This document shows positions 9,314-16,236 of a DNA stretch of 33,313 nt, piece after piece (position 1 is the stretch's first letter; every line of letters starts with the position of its first letter). Both the position numbers and the translations under genes were made by a program. This DNA is from Rhodocyclaceae bacterium (GTDB lineage: Bacteria; Pseudomonadota; Gammaproteobacteria; Burkholderiales; Rhodocyclaceae): NCBI GenBank assembly GCA_024709955.1, contig JANJVS010000172.1:1-33313 (forward strand), read 5' to 3'. The notes under the pieces are model-generated. The model saw nothing but the letters and a program-made list of their open reading frames with translations, ran no database searches and was not told where the DNA came from.

Positions 9314-10701
9314 ATCACCTTGGAGTAGCGCACGCGCTCGCGGTCGGAGCGCAGGTACTTGTCGAACACCATGGCGATGACGCGCACCAGCAGGCGACCG
9401 CGCGGCTGCACGGTGATCCACTGGTCGTCGATGGTCAGCAGGCCGGCCTTTTCCATCTCGGCGAGATCCTGCAGCTCGGCGGCGAAGTAGGACTTGAAGT
9501 CGATCAGGTGGGCAATCTCGATGGACTCGATGGACAGCTCGAAATGGCACATCAGCGCCTGGATGATGGAGCGGCGCAGCAGGTCGTCGGCGGTGAGTTC
9601 CAGGCCACGCATCACCGGCAGGATGCCGCGGTCGAGGGCGTCGTAATACTCGTCGAGGGTGCGGTAGTTCTGGCAGTAGGTCGGGCCGACCTTGCCGATG
9701 GCCGAAACGCCGAAGGCCAGCAAGTCGGCCTCGGCATGGGTCGAGTAGCCCTGGAAGTTGCGGTGCAGGCGCCCCTGGCGCTGGGCCACGGCGAGCTCGT
9801 CGTCGGGCTTGGCGAAGTGGTCCATGCCGATGAAGACATAGCCCGCGTCGGTGAGGCGGCGGATGGCCAGCTGCATGATCTGCAGCTTGACGTCGGCGCT
9901 CGGCAGCTCGGCCTCGTTGATGCGGCGCTGCGGCTTGGCCAGTCCCGGCAGGTGGGCGTAGTTGTAGATCGACAGCCGGTCGGGGCCGAGCTTGATGACC
10001 TCGTCCAGCGTATGGTTGAAGCTGATGACGTTCTGCTTCGGCAGGCCGTAGATCAGGTCCACCGACAGGCCCTTGAAGCCGAACTCGCGCGCCGATTCGA
10101 GCACCAGCCGCGTCTCGTCGAGGCTCTGGATACGATTGACCGCCTGCTGCACGCGCGGATCGAAGTCCTGCACACCGACGCTCATGCGGTTGAAGCCGAG
10201 TTCGGCGAGCAGCTTGACGGTGTCGCGATCCACCTTGCGCGGGTCTACCTCGATCGAATACTCGCCGTCGGGCAGCATCCTGAAGTGCTGCCAGGTCATC
10301 TCCATCAGGCGGCGCATCTCGTCGTGGGACAGGAAGGTCGGCGTGCCGCCGCCCCAGTGCAGCTGCACGACGTCGTGCGGGCCGTCGAGGGCCTCCGCCT
10401 GCAGCGCCAGCTCCTTGCCGAGGTACTTCAGGTACTTGGCCGAACGCCCGTGATCCTTGGTGATGATCTTGTTGCAGGCGCAGTAGTAGCAGATGGTGTT
10501 GCAGAACGGGATGTGAAAGTATAATGAGAGCGCCCGACCGATTCCGCCGATCGTCCGCCGCCCGAGCCAGGAGCGATAGGCCGCCGCGTCGAAGGCCTCG
10601 ACGAAGCGATCCGCCGTCGGGTAGGACGTGTAGCGCGGGCCACTGACGTCGAAGCGACGGATGACCTGCGGATCGAAAATCAGTTCTTGGTAATGGCTCA
10701 C
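9310..10701 (-). CDS. hemN: oxygen-independent coproporphyrinogen III oxidase
   Basis: The 463-residue radical SAM enzyme oxidatively decarboxylates coproporphyrinogen III, the anaerobic step of heme synthesis in the cytoplasm. The iron-sulfur cluster motif is CNTICYYCAC (CxxxCxxCxC), preceded by SLYFHIPF and followed by LHWGGGTPTFL. The conserved N-terminal block FDVSGPRYTSYPTADRF is intact. GTG 10701 is chosen because homology starts at about that point; the frame remains open 44 codons further upstream, across the promoter region. An FNR box lies 100 bp upstream, as expected for a gene needed without oxygen. Its stop codon merges with repeat copy D. Confidence 0.95.
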   Translation of the reverse strand: MSHYQELIFDPQVIRRFDVSGPRYTSYPTADRFVEAFDAAAYRSWLGRRTIGGIGRALSLYFHIPFCNTICYYCACNKIITKDHGRSAKYLKYLGKELALQAEALDGPHDVVQLHWGGGTPTFLSHDEMRRLMEMTWQHFRMLPDGEYSIEVDPRKVDRDTVKLLAELGFNRMSVGVQDFDPRVQQAVNRIQSLDETRLVLESAREFGFKGLSVDLIYGLPKQNVISFNHTLDEVIKLGPDRLSIYNYAHLPGLAKPQRRINEAELPSADVKLQIMQLAIRRLTDAGYVFIGMDHFAKPDDELAVAQRQGRLHRNFQGYSTHAEADLLAFGVSAIGKVGPTYCQNYRTLDEYYDALDRGILPVMRGLELTADDLLRRSIIQALMCHFELSIESIEIAHLIDFKSYFAAELQDLAEMEKAGLLTIDDQWITVQPRGRLLVRVIAMVFDKYLRSDRERVRYSKVI

Positions 10702-10772
10702 GACTCTGAGATGGTGACGATGCGGGCAGCGATGGTAGAAAATGGCGGCGCTTGCCGTCAAGCGAGGCTTGC

Positions 10773-10778
10773 AGAATG
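10773..10778 (-). promoter_or_regulatory. putative -10 of the FNR-dependent hemN promoter
   Basis: CATTCT on the minus strand is centred 32 bp from the centre of the FNR box at 10801-10814, the spacing of class II FNR promoters. Transcription would start near 10766, giving a leader of about 65 nt before the hemN GTG. Confidence 0.45.
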
Positions 10779-10800
10779 CAGCAAGCGGCCCCGATCCACG

Positions 10801-10814
10801 TTGACACAGATCAA
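10801..10814. promoter_or_regulatory. FNR/Dnr box between hemN and fnr
   Basis: TTGACACAGATCAA matches the FNR consensus TTGAT-N4-ATCAA at nine of ten defined positions. It lies 43 bp before the fnr start and 100 bp before hemN. It fits class II activation of hemN (see the -10 at 10773-10778). In the fnr direction a weaker -10 (CATACA, 10836-10841) also lies at about the right distance, so autoregulation is possible. Confidence 0.85.
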
Positions 10815-10856
10815 AGCCCCCATACATCCACACGGCATACAGCGGGGCGCGCGGCG

Positions 10857-11594
10857 ATGCATGCGCAAGTAGTCCCGCTGTCGGTTCCGGCGCTGCGCGA
10901 AGCCTGCTCGCAGTGCAACCTGCGCGAGCTCTGCCTGCCTGTCGGCTTGTCGGAGAACGAGCTCGACCAACTCGATCAACTCGTCCATCTGCGCAAGAAG
11001 ATTCACCGCGGCCAGCATCTCTACCGCGGCGGCGACGCCTTCGAGGCGATCTACGCCATCAAGACCGGCTTCTTCAAGACCGACGTGCTGCTGGAGGATG
11101 GCCGCGAGCAGGTCACCGGCTTCCAGATGGCCGGAGAAATCCTCGGCATGGACGGCATCGGCTCGGAAAAACATACCTGCAACGCCGTCGCGCTGGAGGA
11201 CAGCGAGGTCTGCGTGATCCCCTTCACCGAGCTCGAGGAGTACTCGCGCGAGATCAGCGCGCTGCAGCACCACTTCCACAAGGTGATGAGCCGCGAGATC
11301 GTGCGCGACCACGGCGTGATGATGCTGCTCGGCATCATGCGCGCCGAGGAACGACTGGCCGCCTTCCTGCTCAACCTGTCGCAGCGCTTCACCGCGCGCG
11401 GCTACTCGCCCACCGAGTTCAACCTGCGCATGACGCGCAACGAGATCGGCTCCTACCTCGGCCTCAAACTCGAAACCGTGAGCCGCGCCTTCTCGCGCTT
11501 CCAGGAGGAAGGGCTGATCACGGTGCACCAGAAGCACATCCAGATCCGCGACGCGGCCGGCCTCAAGAAGCTGCTGTCCGACCGGCGCGTCTGA
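10857..11594 (+). CDS. fnr: oxygen-sensing transcription factor FNR
   Basis: The 245-residue CRP-family regulator holds an oxygen-labile [4Fe-4S] cluster. The four cysteine ligands are visible: Cys17, Cys20, Cys26 (ACSQCNLRELC) and Cys108 (KHTCNAV). The cyclic-nucleotide-like domain is followed by the dimer helix and a helix-turn-helix with ETVSRAF, whose Glu and Arg read TTGAT half-sites. ATG 10857 is chosen because it precedes the conserved cysteine region at normal FNR distance; the frame stays open upstream across the FNR box. It is divergent from hemN and meets the SirB-like gene tail to tail with no gap. Confidence 0.95.
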   Translation: MHAQVVPLSVPALREACSQCNLRELCLPVGLSENELDQLDQLVHLRKKIHRGQHLYRGGDAFEAIYAIKTGFFKTDVLLEDGREQVTGFQMAGEILGMDGIGSEKHTCNAVALEDSEVCVIPFTELEEYSREISALQHHFHKVMSREIVRDHGVMMLLGIMRAEERLAAFLLNLSQRFTARGYSPTEFNLRMTRNEIGSYLGLKLETVSRAFSRFQEEGLITVHQKHIQIRDAAGLKKLLSDRRV

Positions 11595-11978
11595 TCAGGC
11601 CAGCAGTCCGAGCGGATTCTTGGTCAGCGCCACCGACACGATCCAGCCGAACACGATGATCGCCGCGAGGCCCGCTCCGACCCGCAGCCAGACCGACCGA
11701 CCGGCCCGCAGCGCCAGCGCGCCGAGGATGATGTAGGCGATGAGGCCGAACACCTTGGCGGTCAGCCAGGCGTCGACGAAGGGATACTGGCCGATCAGCG
11801 CGGTCAGTGTCAGCGCCGCCGCCAACAGCAGGCTGTCGTTGATATGCGGCAGGATGCGCAGCCAGCGCCGTCCCACCAGCGCCGACTTGTTCGCATGCAG
11901 CAGCCCGCGCAGGCAGAAGCCGCAGATGCTCAGCACCACGCAAGTGACGTGCAGATGCTTGATGGCAAGGTAAAGCAT
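11595..11978 (-). CDS. SirB-family integral membrane protein
   Basis: The 127-residue protein has four predicted membrane helices and the family pattern of an N-terminal IKHLHVTCVVLS, then RRWLRILPHINDSLLLAAAL and a KVFGLIAYIILGALALR helix. SirB-type proteins are widespread in gamma- and betaproteobacteria and their biochemical role is not established. The first loop (about residues 28-36) is encoded by copy E of the dispersed repeat, read in a different frame (NKSALVGRRW) from the copies in TrhP, CopA and CcoI. Its stop directly abuts that of fnr. Confidence 0.85.
   Translation of the reverse strand: MLYLAIKHLHVTCVVLSICGFCLRGLLHANKSALVGRRWLRILPHINDSLLLAAALTLTALIGQYPFVDAWLTAKVFGLIAYIILGALALRAGRSVWLRVGAGLAAIIVFGWIVSVALTKNPLGLLA
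11869..11894 (-). repeat. dispersed 27-bp repeat, copy E (in the SirB-like gene)
   Basis: On the minus strand it reads AACAAGTCGGCGCTGGTGGG then ACGG, sense to the host gene. It is read as NKSALVGR, one frame different from copies A, B, C and G. Relatives often have a similar short loop ending in RRW here, so part of the match could be native protein sequence. Confidence 0.6.
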
Positions 11979-12030
11979 CGGTTATCCCCAAGCAAACAAT
12001 GGTAATGTTGCGCCCCACGGAGAGAGGCCC

Positions 12031-12738
12031 ATGACCCAGAATCAGGAAAATCGCATCGACATCCCCGCGCTGCTCGCGCGCCTGCCGCTGTTCCAGGAAC
12101 TGACCCCCGAACAGGTGGCGCAGATCGCCGCCAATACCCGCGAAAAGCGCCTGTCCAAAGGCGAAATGCTATTCCAGAAAGGCGATCCCTCGCGCGGCTT
12201 CTACGTCATCGTCTTCGGCCAGCTCAAGCTCGCCTTCCCCTCCTCCAGCGGCAACGAAAAGGTCGTCGACATCCTCGGCCCGAAGCAGAGCTTCGGCGAG
12301 GCGGTGATGTTCATGGACCGCCCCTATCCCGTGTTCGCCGAGGCCATCGCCGACACGCTGCTGCTGCACGTCGCCAAGGACGCCGTGTTCGAGCTGCTCG
12401 CCGGCGACCCCTCCTTCGCCCGCCACATGCTCGCCGGCCTGTCGATGCGCCTGCACTCCCTGGTGCAGGACGTCGAGTCGTATTCGCTGCGCTCCAGCGC
12501 CCAGCGTGTCATCGGCTACCTGCTGCAGCACTGTCCGAGCGAAGGCAACGGCAACTGCGAAGGCAGCATCGACATCACGCTCCCCACTTCGAAGCAGATC
12601 ATCGCCTCCCGCCTCAACCTCACACCCGAAACCCTGTCGCGCATCTTCCACGATCTGGCCGAAGCCAAGCTGATCAGCGTCCAGGGCAAGCAGGTCACCA
12701 TCAACGATCTCAAGCGGCTGCGGGAATACGACTTCTAG
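12031..12738 (+). CDS. dnr: Dnr-type CRP/FNR-family regulator
   Basis: The 235-residue protein has the CRP-family sensor domain (about residues 15-130, with KGEMLFQKGDPSRGFYVIVFGQ-like strands), a long dimer helix and a C-terminal winged helix. The recognition helix TPETLSRIF has the same E-x2-SR reading residues as FNR, so it should bind the same boxes. The N-terminal cluster cysteines of FNR are absent. This fits the Dnr/NnrR group, which senses NO through heme and activates denitrification genes. The assignment to NO rather than another signal is inferred from the family and from the neighbouring O2/NO genes. A good ribosome site (GGAGAGAGG) lies just before ATG. Confidence 0.85.
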   Translation: MTQNQENRIDIPALLARLPLFQELTPEQVAQIAANTREKRLSKGEMLFQKGDPSRGFYVIVFGQLKLAFPSSSGNEKVVDILGPKQSFGEAVMFMDRPYPVFAEAIADTLLLHVAKDAVFELLAGDPSFARHMLAGLSMRLHSLVQDVESYSLRSSAQRVIGYLLQHCPSEGNGNCEGSIDITLPTSKQIIASRLNLTPETLSRIFHDLAEAKLISVQGKQVTINDLKRLREYDF

Positions 12739-12750
12739 CGCCACGCCGGC

Positions 12751-14049
12751 TCAGACCGCCGCTGCCGTCTTGTGCTCCAGCTCTGCCTTGAAGCGCCGGT
12801 AGACGCGCACCGCCTGCAGCAGGTTGAGGCCGAGCCAGACGCAGTCGATGGCGAACACCAGCCCCGCCAGGCGCGCCAGTGCCGGCTGCCAGACCGCGAG
12901 CAGCAGCAGGGCAAGCCCCAGCAGATGCATGTAATACTGGCGGCGCATGGCTCGTTCGGGAATCATCTGGTTCATCGTCGGCGGCAGCATGTTCAAGCCG
13001 CACAGCCGCTGCAGGTGCAGCCAGTTGAGAAAGGGCATGATCTTGTAGAGCATGCCCTGGATCGCGGAGACGAAAACCCCGACCAGCGCAAGCATGCCGA
13101 TCCATATGGCGGCACGTGGATCGTTCCAGAAATCGGGCCGCACGGCGAACAGCAAACCGGACAGGAAGATGGCGAGCAGGCACAGCATCGCGGTGCGGAA
13201 GAACAGCAGGGTCGTGTCGCTCACCTTGCGCCGGCGGCGGCTCTGCAGATACAAGGTTCCGACGGCGAAGGCGCTACCGACCGCCAATCCGAAGAGCAGG
13301 ATGCCCATGCGCAGGTTTTCGCCCAGGCCGGCAAGCTGCGCCGACCAGGCCAGCAGCCCCAGCAACAGCATCACGGGCAGGCCGCGTGCCAGCCAGGCCG
13401 GGTAGGCCGGCGTCAGCTGAAACATCGGCACGACGAAATAGGAGACCCCCGCCAGCAGCATCAGTGCCCAACCGCCGAGTCCCCAGCCGACATGCACGTC
13501 CGTGAGGGTCAGCAAGGGCAAATCGCTGCCGCGCGCGAGGCCGGTCGCCAGGGTGACGCCGAGCCCCATGGTGACCAGCAGGCCAAGCAGCGCGATACGC
13601 AGGGCCATGATCGTCGCGCCCCGCGCCGGCGTGCGCCATAGGGCAAGACTGACCACCACGCCGAAGAAAGCCAGCGTCACCAGGAAGACATGGGCGGCGG
13701 CGATGAAGAGCGGCGGATGCATGCTGAGGAATGCCGCGACCAGCAGACTCACCGCGACGATCAGCAGCGGATGCACGGCGCCGGCCACCCAGGTCGGTCG
13801 CCAGATGTTGCCGCCGGCCGCCACCGGCACGAACTGCATCAACGCTCCGCACATCGCCTGCAGCATGAACCCGGCCACCAGCAAATGGGTTGCGGCGAGG
13901 GTGCCCGGTGTCCAGCGCGAGGCCAGCATCTCGCCGCCGAACACGGCCAGTAAGAGACCGGCGGCGACGCCGAACCAGGGAGCGGTCAGGAAAAACCGAT
14001 AGGGAACCCCGATGGGTGGCGCCTGTTCGAAAGACAGATTCGGGTGCAT
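12751..14049 (-). CDS. polytopic membrane protein, COX1/NnrS-like
   Basis: The 432-residue protein has about twelve membrane helices. Its histidine patterns recall heme-copper oxidase subunit I and NnrS relatives: a His in THLLVAGFMLQAMCGALMQF, a second in AAHVFLVTLAFFG, and DVHVGWGLGGWALMLLAGVS followed by VVPMFQLTPAYPAW. I cannot see a full set of heme-copper ligands, so enzymatic oxidase or NO reductase activity is not claimed. Proteins of this sort often accompany denitrification genes and NO-defence systems. It is the last gene of the minus-strand O2/NO cluster, 21 bp downstream of the DUF2249 gene, and meets dnr tail to tail. Transcription through the FNR box at 14816 could reach it. 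Confidence 0.7.
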   Translation of the reverse strand: MHPNLSFEQAPPIGVPYRFFLTAPWFGVAAGLLLAVFGGEMLASRWTPGTLAATHLLVAGFMLQAMCGALMQFVPVAAGGNIWRPTWVAGAVHPLLIVAVSLLVAAFLSMHPPLFIAAAHVFLVTLAFFGVVVSLALWRTPARGATIMALRIALLGLLVTMGLGVTLATGLARGSDLPLLTLTDVHVGWGLGGWALMLLAGVSYFVVPMFQLTPAYPAWLARGLPVMLLLGLLAWSAQLAGLGENLRMGILLFGLAVGSAFAVGTLYLQSRRRRKVSDTTLLFFRTAMLCLLAIFLSGLLFAVRPDFWNDPRAAIWIGMLALVGVFVSAIQGMLYKIMPFLNWLHLQRLCGLNMLPPTMNQMIPERAMRRQYYMHLLGLALLLLAVWQPALARLAGLVFAIDCVWLGLNLLQAVRVYRRFKAELEHKTAAAV

Positions 14050-14070
14050 GATCTAGCGGACGCCAGGCGC

Positions 14071-14301
14071 TCAAGCACGACGAATGCGAATCTCGTGCGT
14101 GCCGTCGTCGCGGATGTCTTCCTGCCAGACGAAGCCGTTGTTGCGCAGGATATTGAAGAGAGGATTGGGATGGCAATAGAGCAGCATCAGCAGCTCGCCG
14201 TCCGCCGGCAGGGTATCCAGAGCGGCTAGCGCCTTTTCGAGTGGCTCCGGCGGCTGCATTTCGCGGCCGTCGATCACCACGCAACTGGCGGTGGGATTCA
14301 C
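14071..14301 (-). CDS. DUF2249-domain protein
   Basis: The 76-residue protein matches the DUF2249 pattern: an initial VIDGREMQPPEPLEKAL, then LMLLYCHPNPLFNILRNNGF and an ending with alternating charges. The fold is expected to be TusA/SirA-like. GTG 14301 is chosen because it forms a GTGA overlap with the hemerythrin stop, a common translational coupling. DUF2249 proteins repeatedly occur beside hemerythrin-type and NO-related genes, as here, and may work with them. The biochemical role is unknown. Confidence 0.85.
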   Translation of the reverse strand: MNPTASCVVIDGREMQPPEPLEKALAALDTLPADGELLMLLYCHPNPLFNILRNNGFVWQEDIRDDGTHEIRIRRA

Positions 14302-14759
14302 TGGGCCGCCAGACACTCCGCCTCCAGTTTTTCGTGCAGTTTCGGTCCCAGGTCCGCCGCCTGGCCGGCTAGACTGCGGTCGCACATCGGATAGAGGATG
14401 TTCTCCTCCTTCATGTTGTGCTGCTGCATGAACACCAGCAAGGTTTCGGCGGCGCCGGCAAAAGCCTCCCCCGCCGTTTGGGCCAGCGCGGCCTGCATCT
14501 GCCCCATCAGTTCGCGCATTTGTGCATGTTCGATGCGCATCATCTGGGTCGGTCCGCCGGTCATGCCGGTCGCGGCCTCGAAAGCCGGGAACAACATTTC
14601 CTCCTCGGTGCGGAAATGCCCTTCCATTTCGTCCCGGAAGCGCTCCAGCATGCTCTTGCAGCGTGACCAGTCCTTGGCGGCTGCGGCCGCCTCGGCGTCG
14701 GCAAATAGTTCGTCGCAATGCTTGTGGTGCTGATGCAGGGGCTCTGTCAGGGAATTCAT
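14298..14759 (-). CDS. hemerythrin-domain di-iron protein
   Basis: The 153-residue four-helix protein carries hemerythrin HHE motifs: LHQHHKHCDELF, EGHFRTEEEMLFPAF, MRIEHAQMRELM and MQQHNMKEENILYPM provide the His, Glu and Asp residues of a di-iron site that binds O2 or NO. Two starts are possible, ATG 14789 and ATG 14759. I prefer 14759, because the FNR box at 14816-14829 and a GAAAAT -10 place the transcription start near 14781, downstream of the first ATG. A GGGG-rich stretch upstream of 14789 keeps the longer form possible. It is coupled to DUF2249 by a GTGA overlap. A role in NO or O2 defence is inferred. Confidence 0.88.
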   Translation of the reverse strand: MNSLTEPLHQHHKHCDELFADAEAAAAAKDWSRCKSMLERFRDEMEGHFRTEEEMLFPAFEAATGMTGGPTQMMRIEHAQMRELMGQMQAALAQTAGEAFAGAAETLLVFMQQHNMKEENILYPMCDRSLAGQAADLGPKLHEKLEAECLAAQ

Positions 14760-14787
14760 GGTGCGAACGGGATCGAAGGGATGGTGC

Positions 14788-14793
14788 ATTTTC
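14788..14793 (-). promoter_or_regulatory. putative -10 of the FNR-dependent hemerythrin promoter
   Basis: GAAAAT on the minus strand is centred 32 bp from the centre of the upstream FNR box, the class II FNR spacing. The predicted transcription start is near 14781, which decides in favour of the downstream start codon at 14759. Confidence 0.5.
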
Positions 14794-14815
14794 GTTGCCC
14801 CCCCCAGGACGAGCC

Positions 14816-14829
14816 TTGATTCTGGTCAA
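14816..14829. promoter_or_regulatory. FNR/Dnr box upstream of hemerythrin-DUF2249
   Basis: TTGATTCTGGTCAA has one change from the ideal palindrome. It lies between the ODP gene and the hemerythrin gene and is correctly spaced for class II activation of the latter. Control by Fnr, Dnr or both cannot be told apart from the box. Confidence 0.8.
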
Positions 14830-14848
14830 TCACGGATGCAGGCCGTGA

Positions 14849-15589
14849 CTACCTCCGGACGATGCCGATTTCAAGTTGCGCAAACCAGTCGATGAAGCGC
14901 CTCACATGCGCCCCGCGATAAATCGCGCCGTGCTGGGGGCAAAGCATCTCGATGTCGAGCTGGGAAACCCGGTCGCACCAGTCGCGCTTCGCCCGCTCGG
15001 AACCCATCCAGCGCCGATGGAAGGTTTCCGCGTGGCGGATGTGGCGGTCGAAGTCCTCGACGAACAAGGAGTCCTCACCCGGCGGCAACAACGCGGCCCC
15101 GACATCTCCGGAAAACAGGATCTTCGCCTTTGAATCGTAGAGGTGGAAGTTGCCGGACGAGTGCAGATAGTGCGCCGGGATCGCCTGCAGGCGCTGGCCG
15201 CCGACGAAGATGTCCGCGCCGCCGTCCGGAATGGGCACGAACGTGTCCTGGTTGCCGCCGAAATGCGGCACGAAACTGGCCCACAACCAACTGATGTGGC
15301 ATTTGATCTGAGGGTTGAACTCAAGCCAGAGCGACAGGGAGGAAATGATGTCCGGATCCTGGTGGCTGGCGAACAGCTTGTCGATCTTGCGCGGATCGAA
15401 CTCCGTGGACAGCGCGGAAAACACGGCGGGGAAAATCTCGTTGCCGCCCGGATCGAGCAGGATCGCATCATCGCCGACGGACACCAGGTATTCGTTGGTG
15501 TCGATCAGATATTCCGGGCGGTTGGGATCGCGCACCAACGCCAGCCAGCGATGGCCGCCCTCCTCGTAGATGACGCGGGCTGTTTTCAT
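14849..15589 (-). CDS. ODP-type di-iron metallo-beta-lactamase-fold protein
   Basis: The 246-residue protein has the metallo-beta-lactamase fold of flavodiiron proteins but no flavodoxin domain. Metal ligands are visible as SHQDPDI (His76, Asp78, Asp80), AHYLHSSGNF (His143), SGDVGA (Asp162) and CPQHGAIY. The HxDPD motif without the usual following His is the mark of the oxygen-binding di-iron (ODP) group. In Treponema denticola an ODP is reported to act as an O2/iron sensor that works with chemotaxis proteins. It lies 3 bp downstream of a gene resembling a chemoreceptor signalling tip, so a similar pairing is plausible here. An enzymatic O2- or NO-reducing role is the alternative. Confidence 0.85.
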   Translation of the reverse strand: MKTARVIYEEGGHRWLALVRDPNRPEYLIDTNEYLVSVGDDAILLDPGGNEIFPAVFSALSTEFDPRKIDKLFASHQDPDIISSLSLWLEFNPQIKCHISWLWASFVPHFGGNQDTFVPIPDGGADIFVGGQRLQAIPAHYLHSSGNFHLYDSKAKILFSGDVGAALLPPGEDSLFVEDFDRHIRHAETFHRRWMGSERAKRDWCDRVSQLDIEMLCPQHGAIYRGAHVRRFIDWFAQLEIGIVRR

Positions 15590-15592
15590 GGC

Positions 15593-16198
15593 CTAGAGTT
15601 CCCGTTGCTTGGACAGACTCGCGAGAGAACGCTGAATCTCGCCAATGGTGTTTTCGAAGTCGCTGGAAACCTGCATGAGCGCCGCCGAGAACGGCCCGCC
15701 GTAGGCGGCCTCGATCTTCGCCGACCGCGCCAGCACGCTGCCGAGCTCGACGAGTTGGCTCGTGTCGGCGATCATCTGGCTAAGGCGCCGATTGAGCGCG
15801 CCGATCTGTTCGCGCTGCCGCGCATGGGCGAAGCCATGGCGACCGCGCATGAACTCGTCGATCACGCCACGGCCGATGCCGGTCGCCTCCCGCCGCGCCC
15901 GCTCCAGCACGTTGTTCAGGCGCGCCTGCTTGACCAGCGCGGTGACCGTGGCGACGCTGCCGTAGGTCGTCTCCCGCAGCTGGGTCATCTGCCGCTGCAG
16001 ATCCATGGCGAAACGCCGCAGTTCGTTCGACAGCACGCCGAAGCCGAGCGCGGACTGTCCCGCGCGCTTGGCCAGGAAGATCGCGTTCATCGCCATCAGG
16101 TTGATCTTGAAAGCCCGCGCGATGACGCTCTTGATTTCCTCGTTGATGCGGACGATGCGCCTCAACTCGCATCCCGGATCCTGATTCGCCAGCGCCAT
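15593..16198 (-). CDS. soluble MCP signalling-tip-like coiled-coil protein
   Basis: The 201-residue protein has no membrane helix or sensor domain. Residues 30-64 closely resemble the hairpin tip of chemoreceptors: INLMAMNAIFLAKRAGQSAL and then GFGVLSNELRRFA align with the canonical tip (NLLALNAAIEAARAGE, then GRGFAVVAEEVRKLA). The Asn, Arg and Gly of the tip remain, but the Glu of the canonical AAIEAARAGE is replaced by Leu, so contact with CheA/CheW or trimer formation may be altered. The rest is predicted helical coiled coil. A GGAGAGA ribosome site precedes ATG. It is translationally close to the ODP gene (3 bp) and may be its signalling partner. Confidence 0.75.
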   Translation of the reverse strand: MALANQDPGCELRRIVRINEEIKSVIARAFKINLMAMNAIFLAKRAGQSALGFGVLSNELRRFAMDLQRQMTQLRETTYGSVATVTALVKQARLNNVLERARREATGIGRGVIDEFMRGRHGFAHARQREQIGALNRRLSQMIADTSQLVELGSVLARSAKIEAAYGGPFSAALMQVSSDFENTIGEIQRSLASLSKQREL

Positions 16199-16236
16199 TC
16201 CGATCTCTCCCCGCCAACGATGAATGTGCAGGAAGA

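Noticed and set aside
14798-14805. Run of eight C bases before the hemerythrin gene, possible phase-variable tract
   Set aside because: It lies between the FNR box and the predicted -10, not in a coding frame; eight bases is short and the tract can be explained as a spacer.
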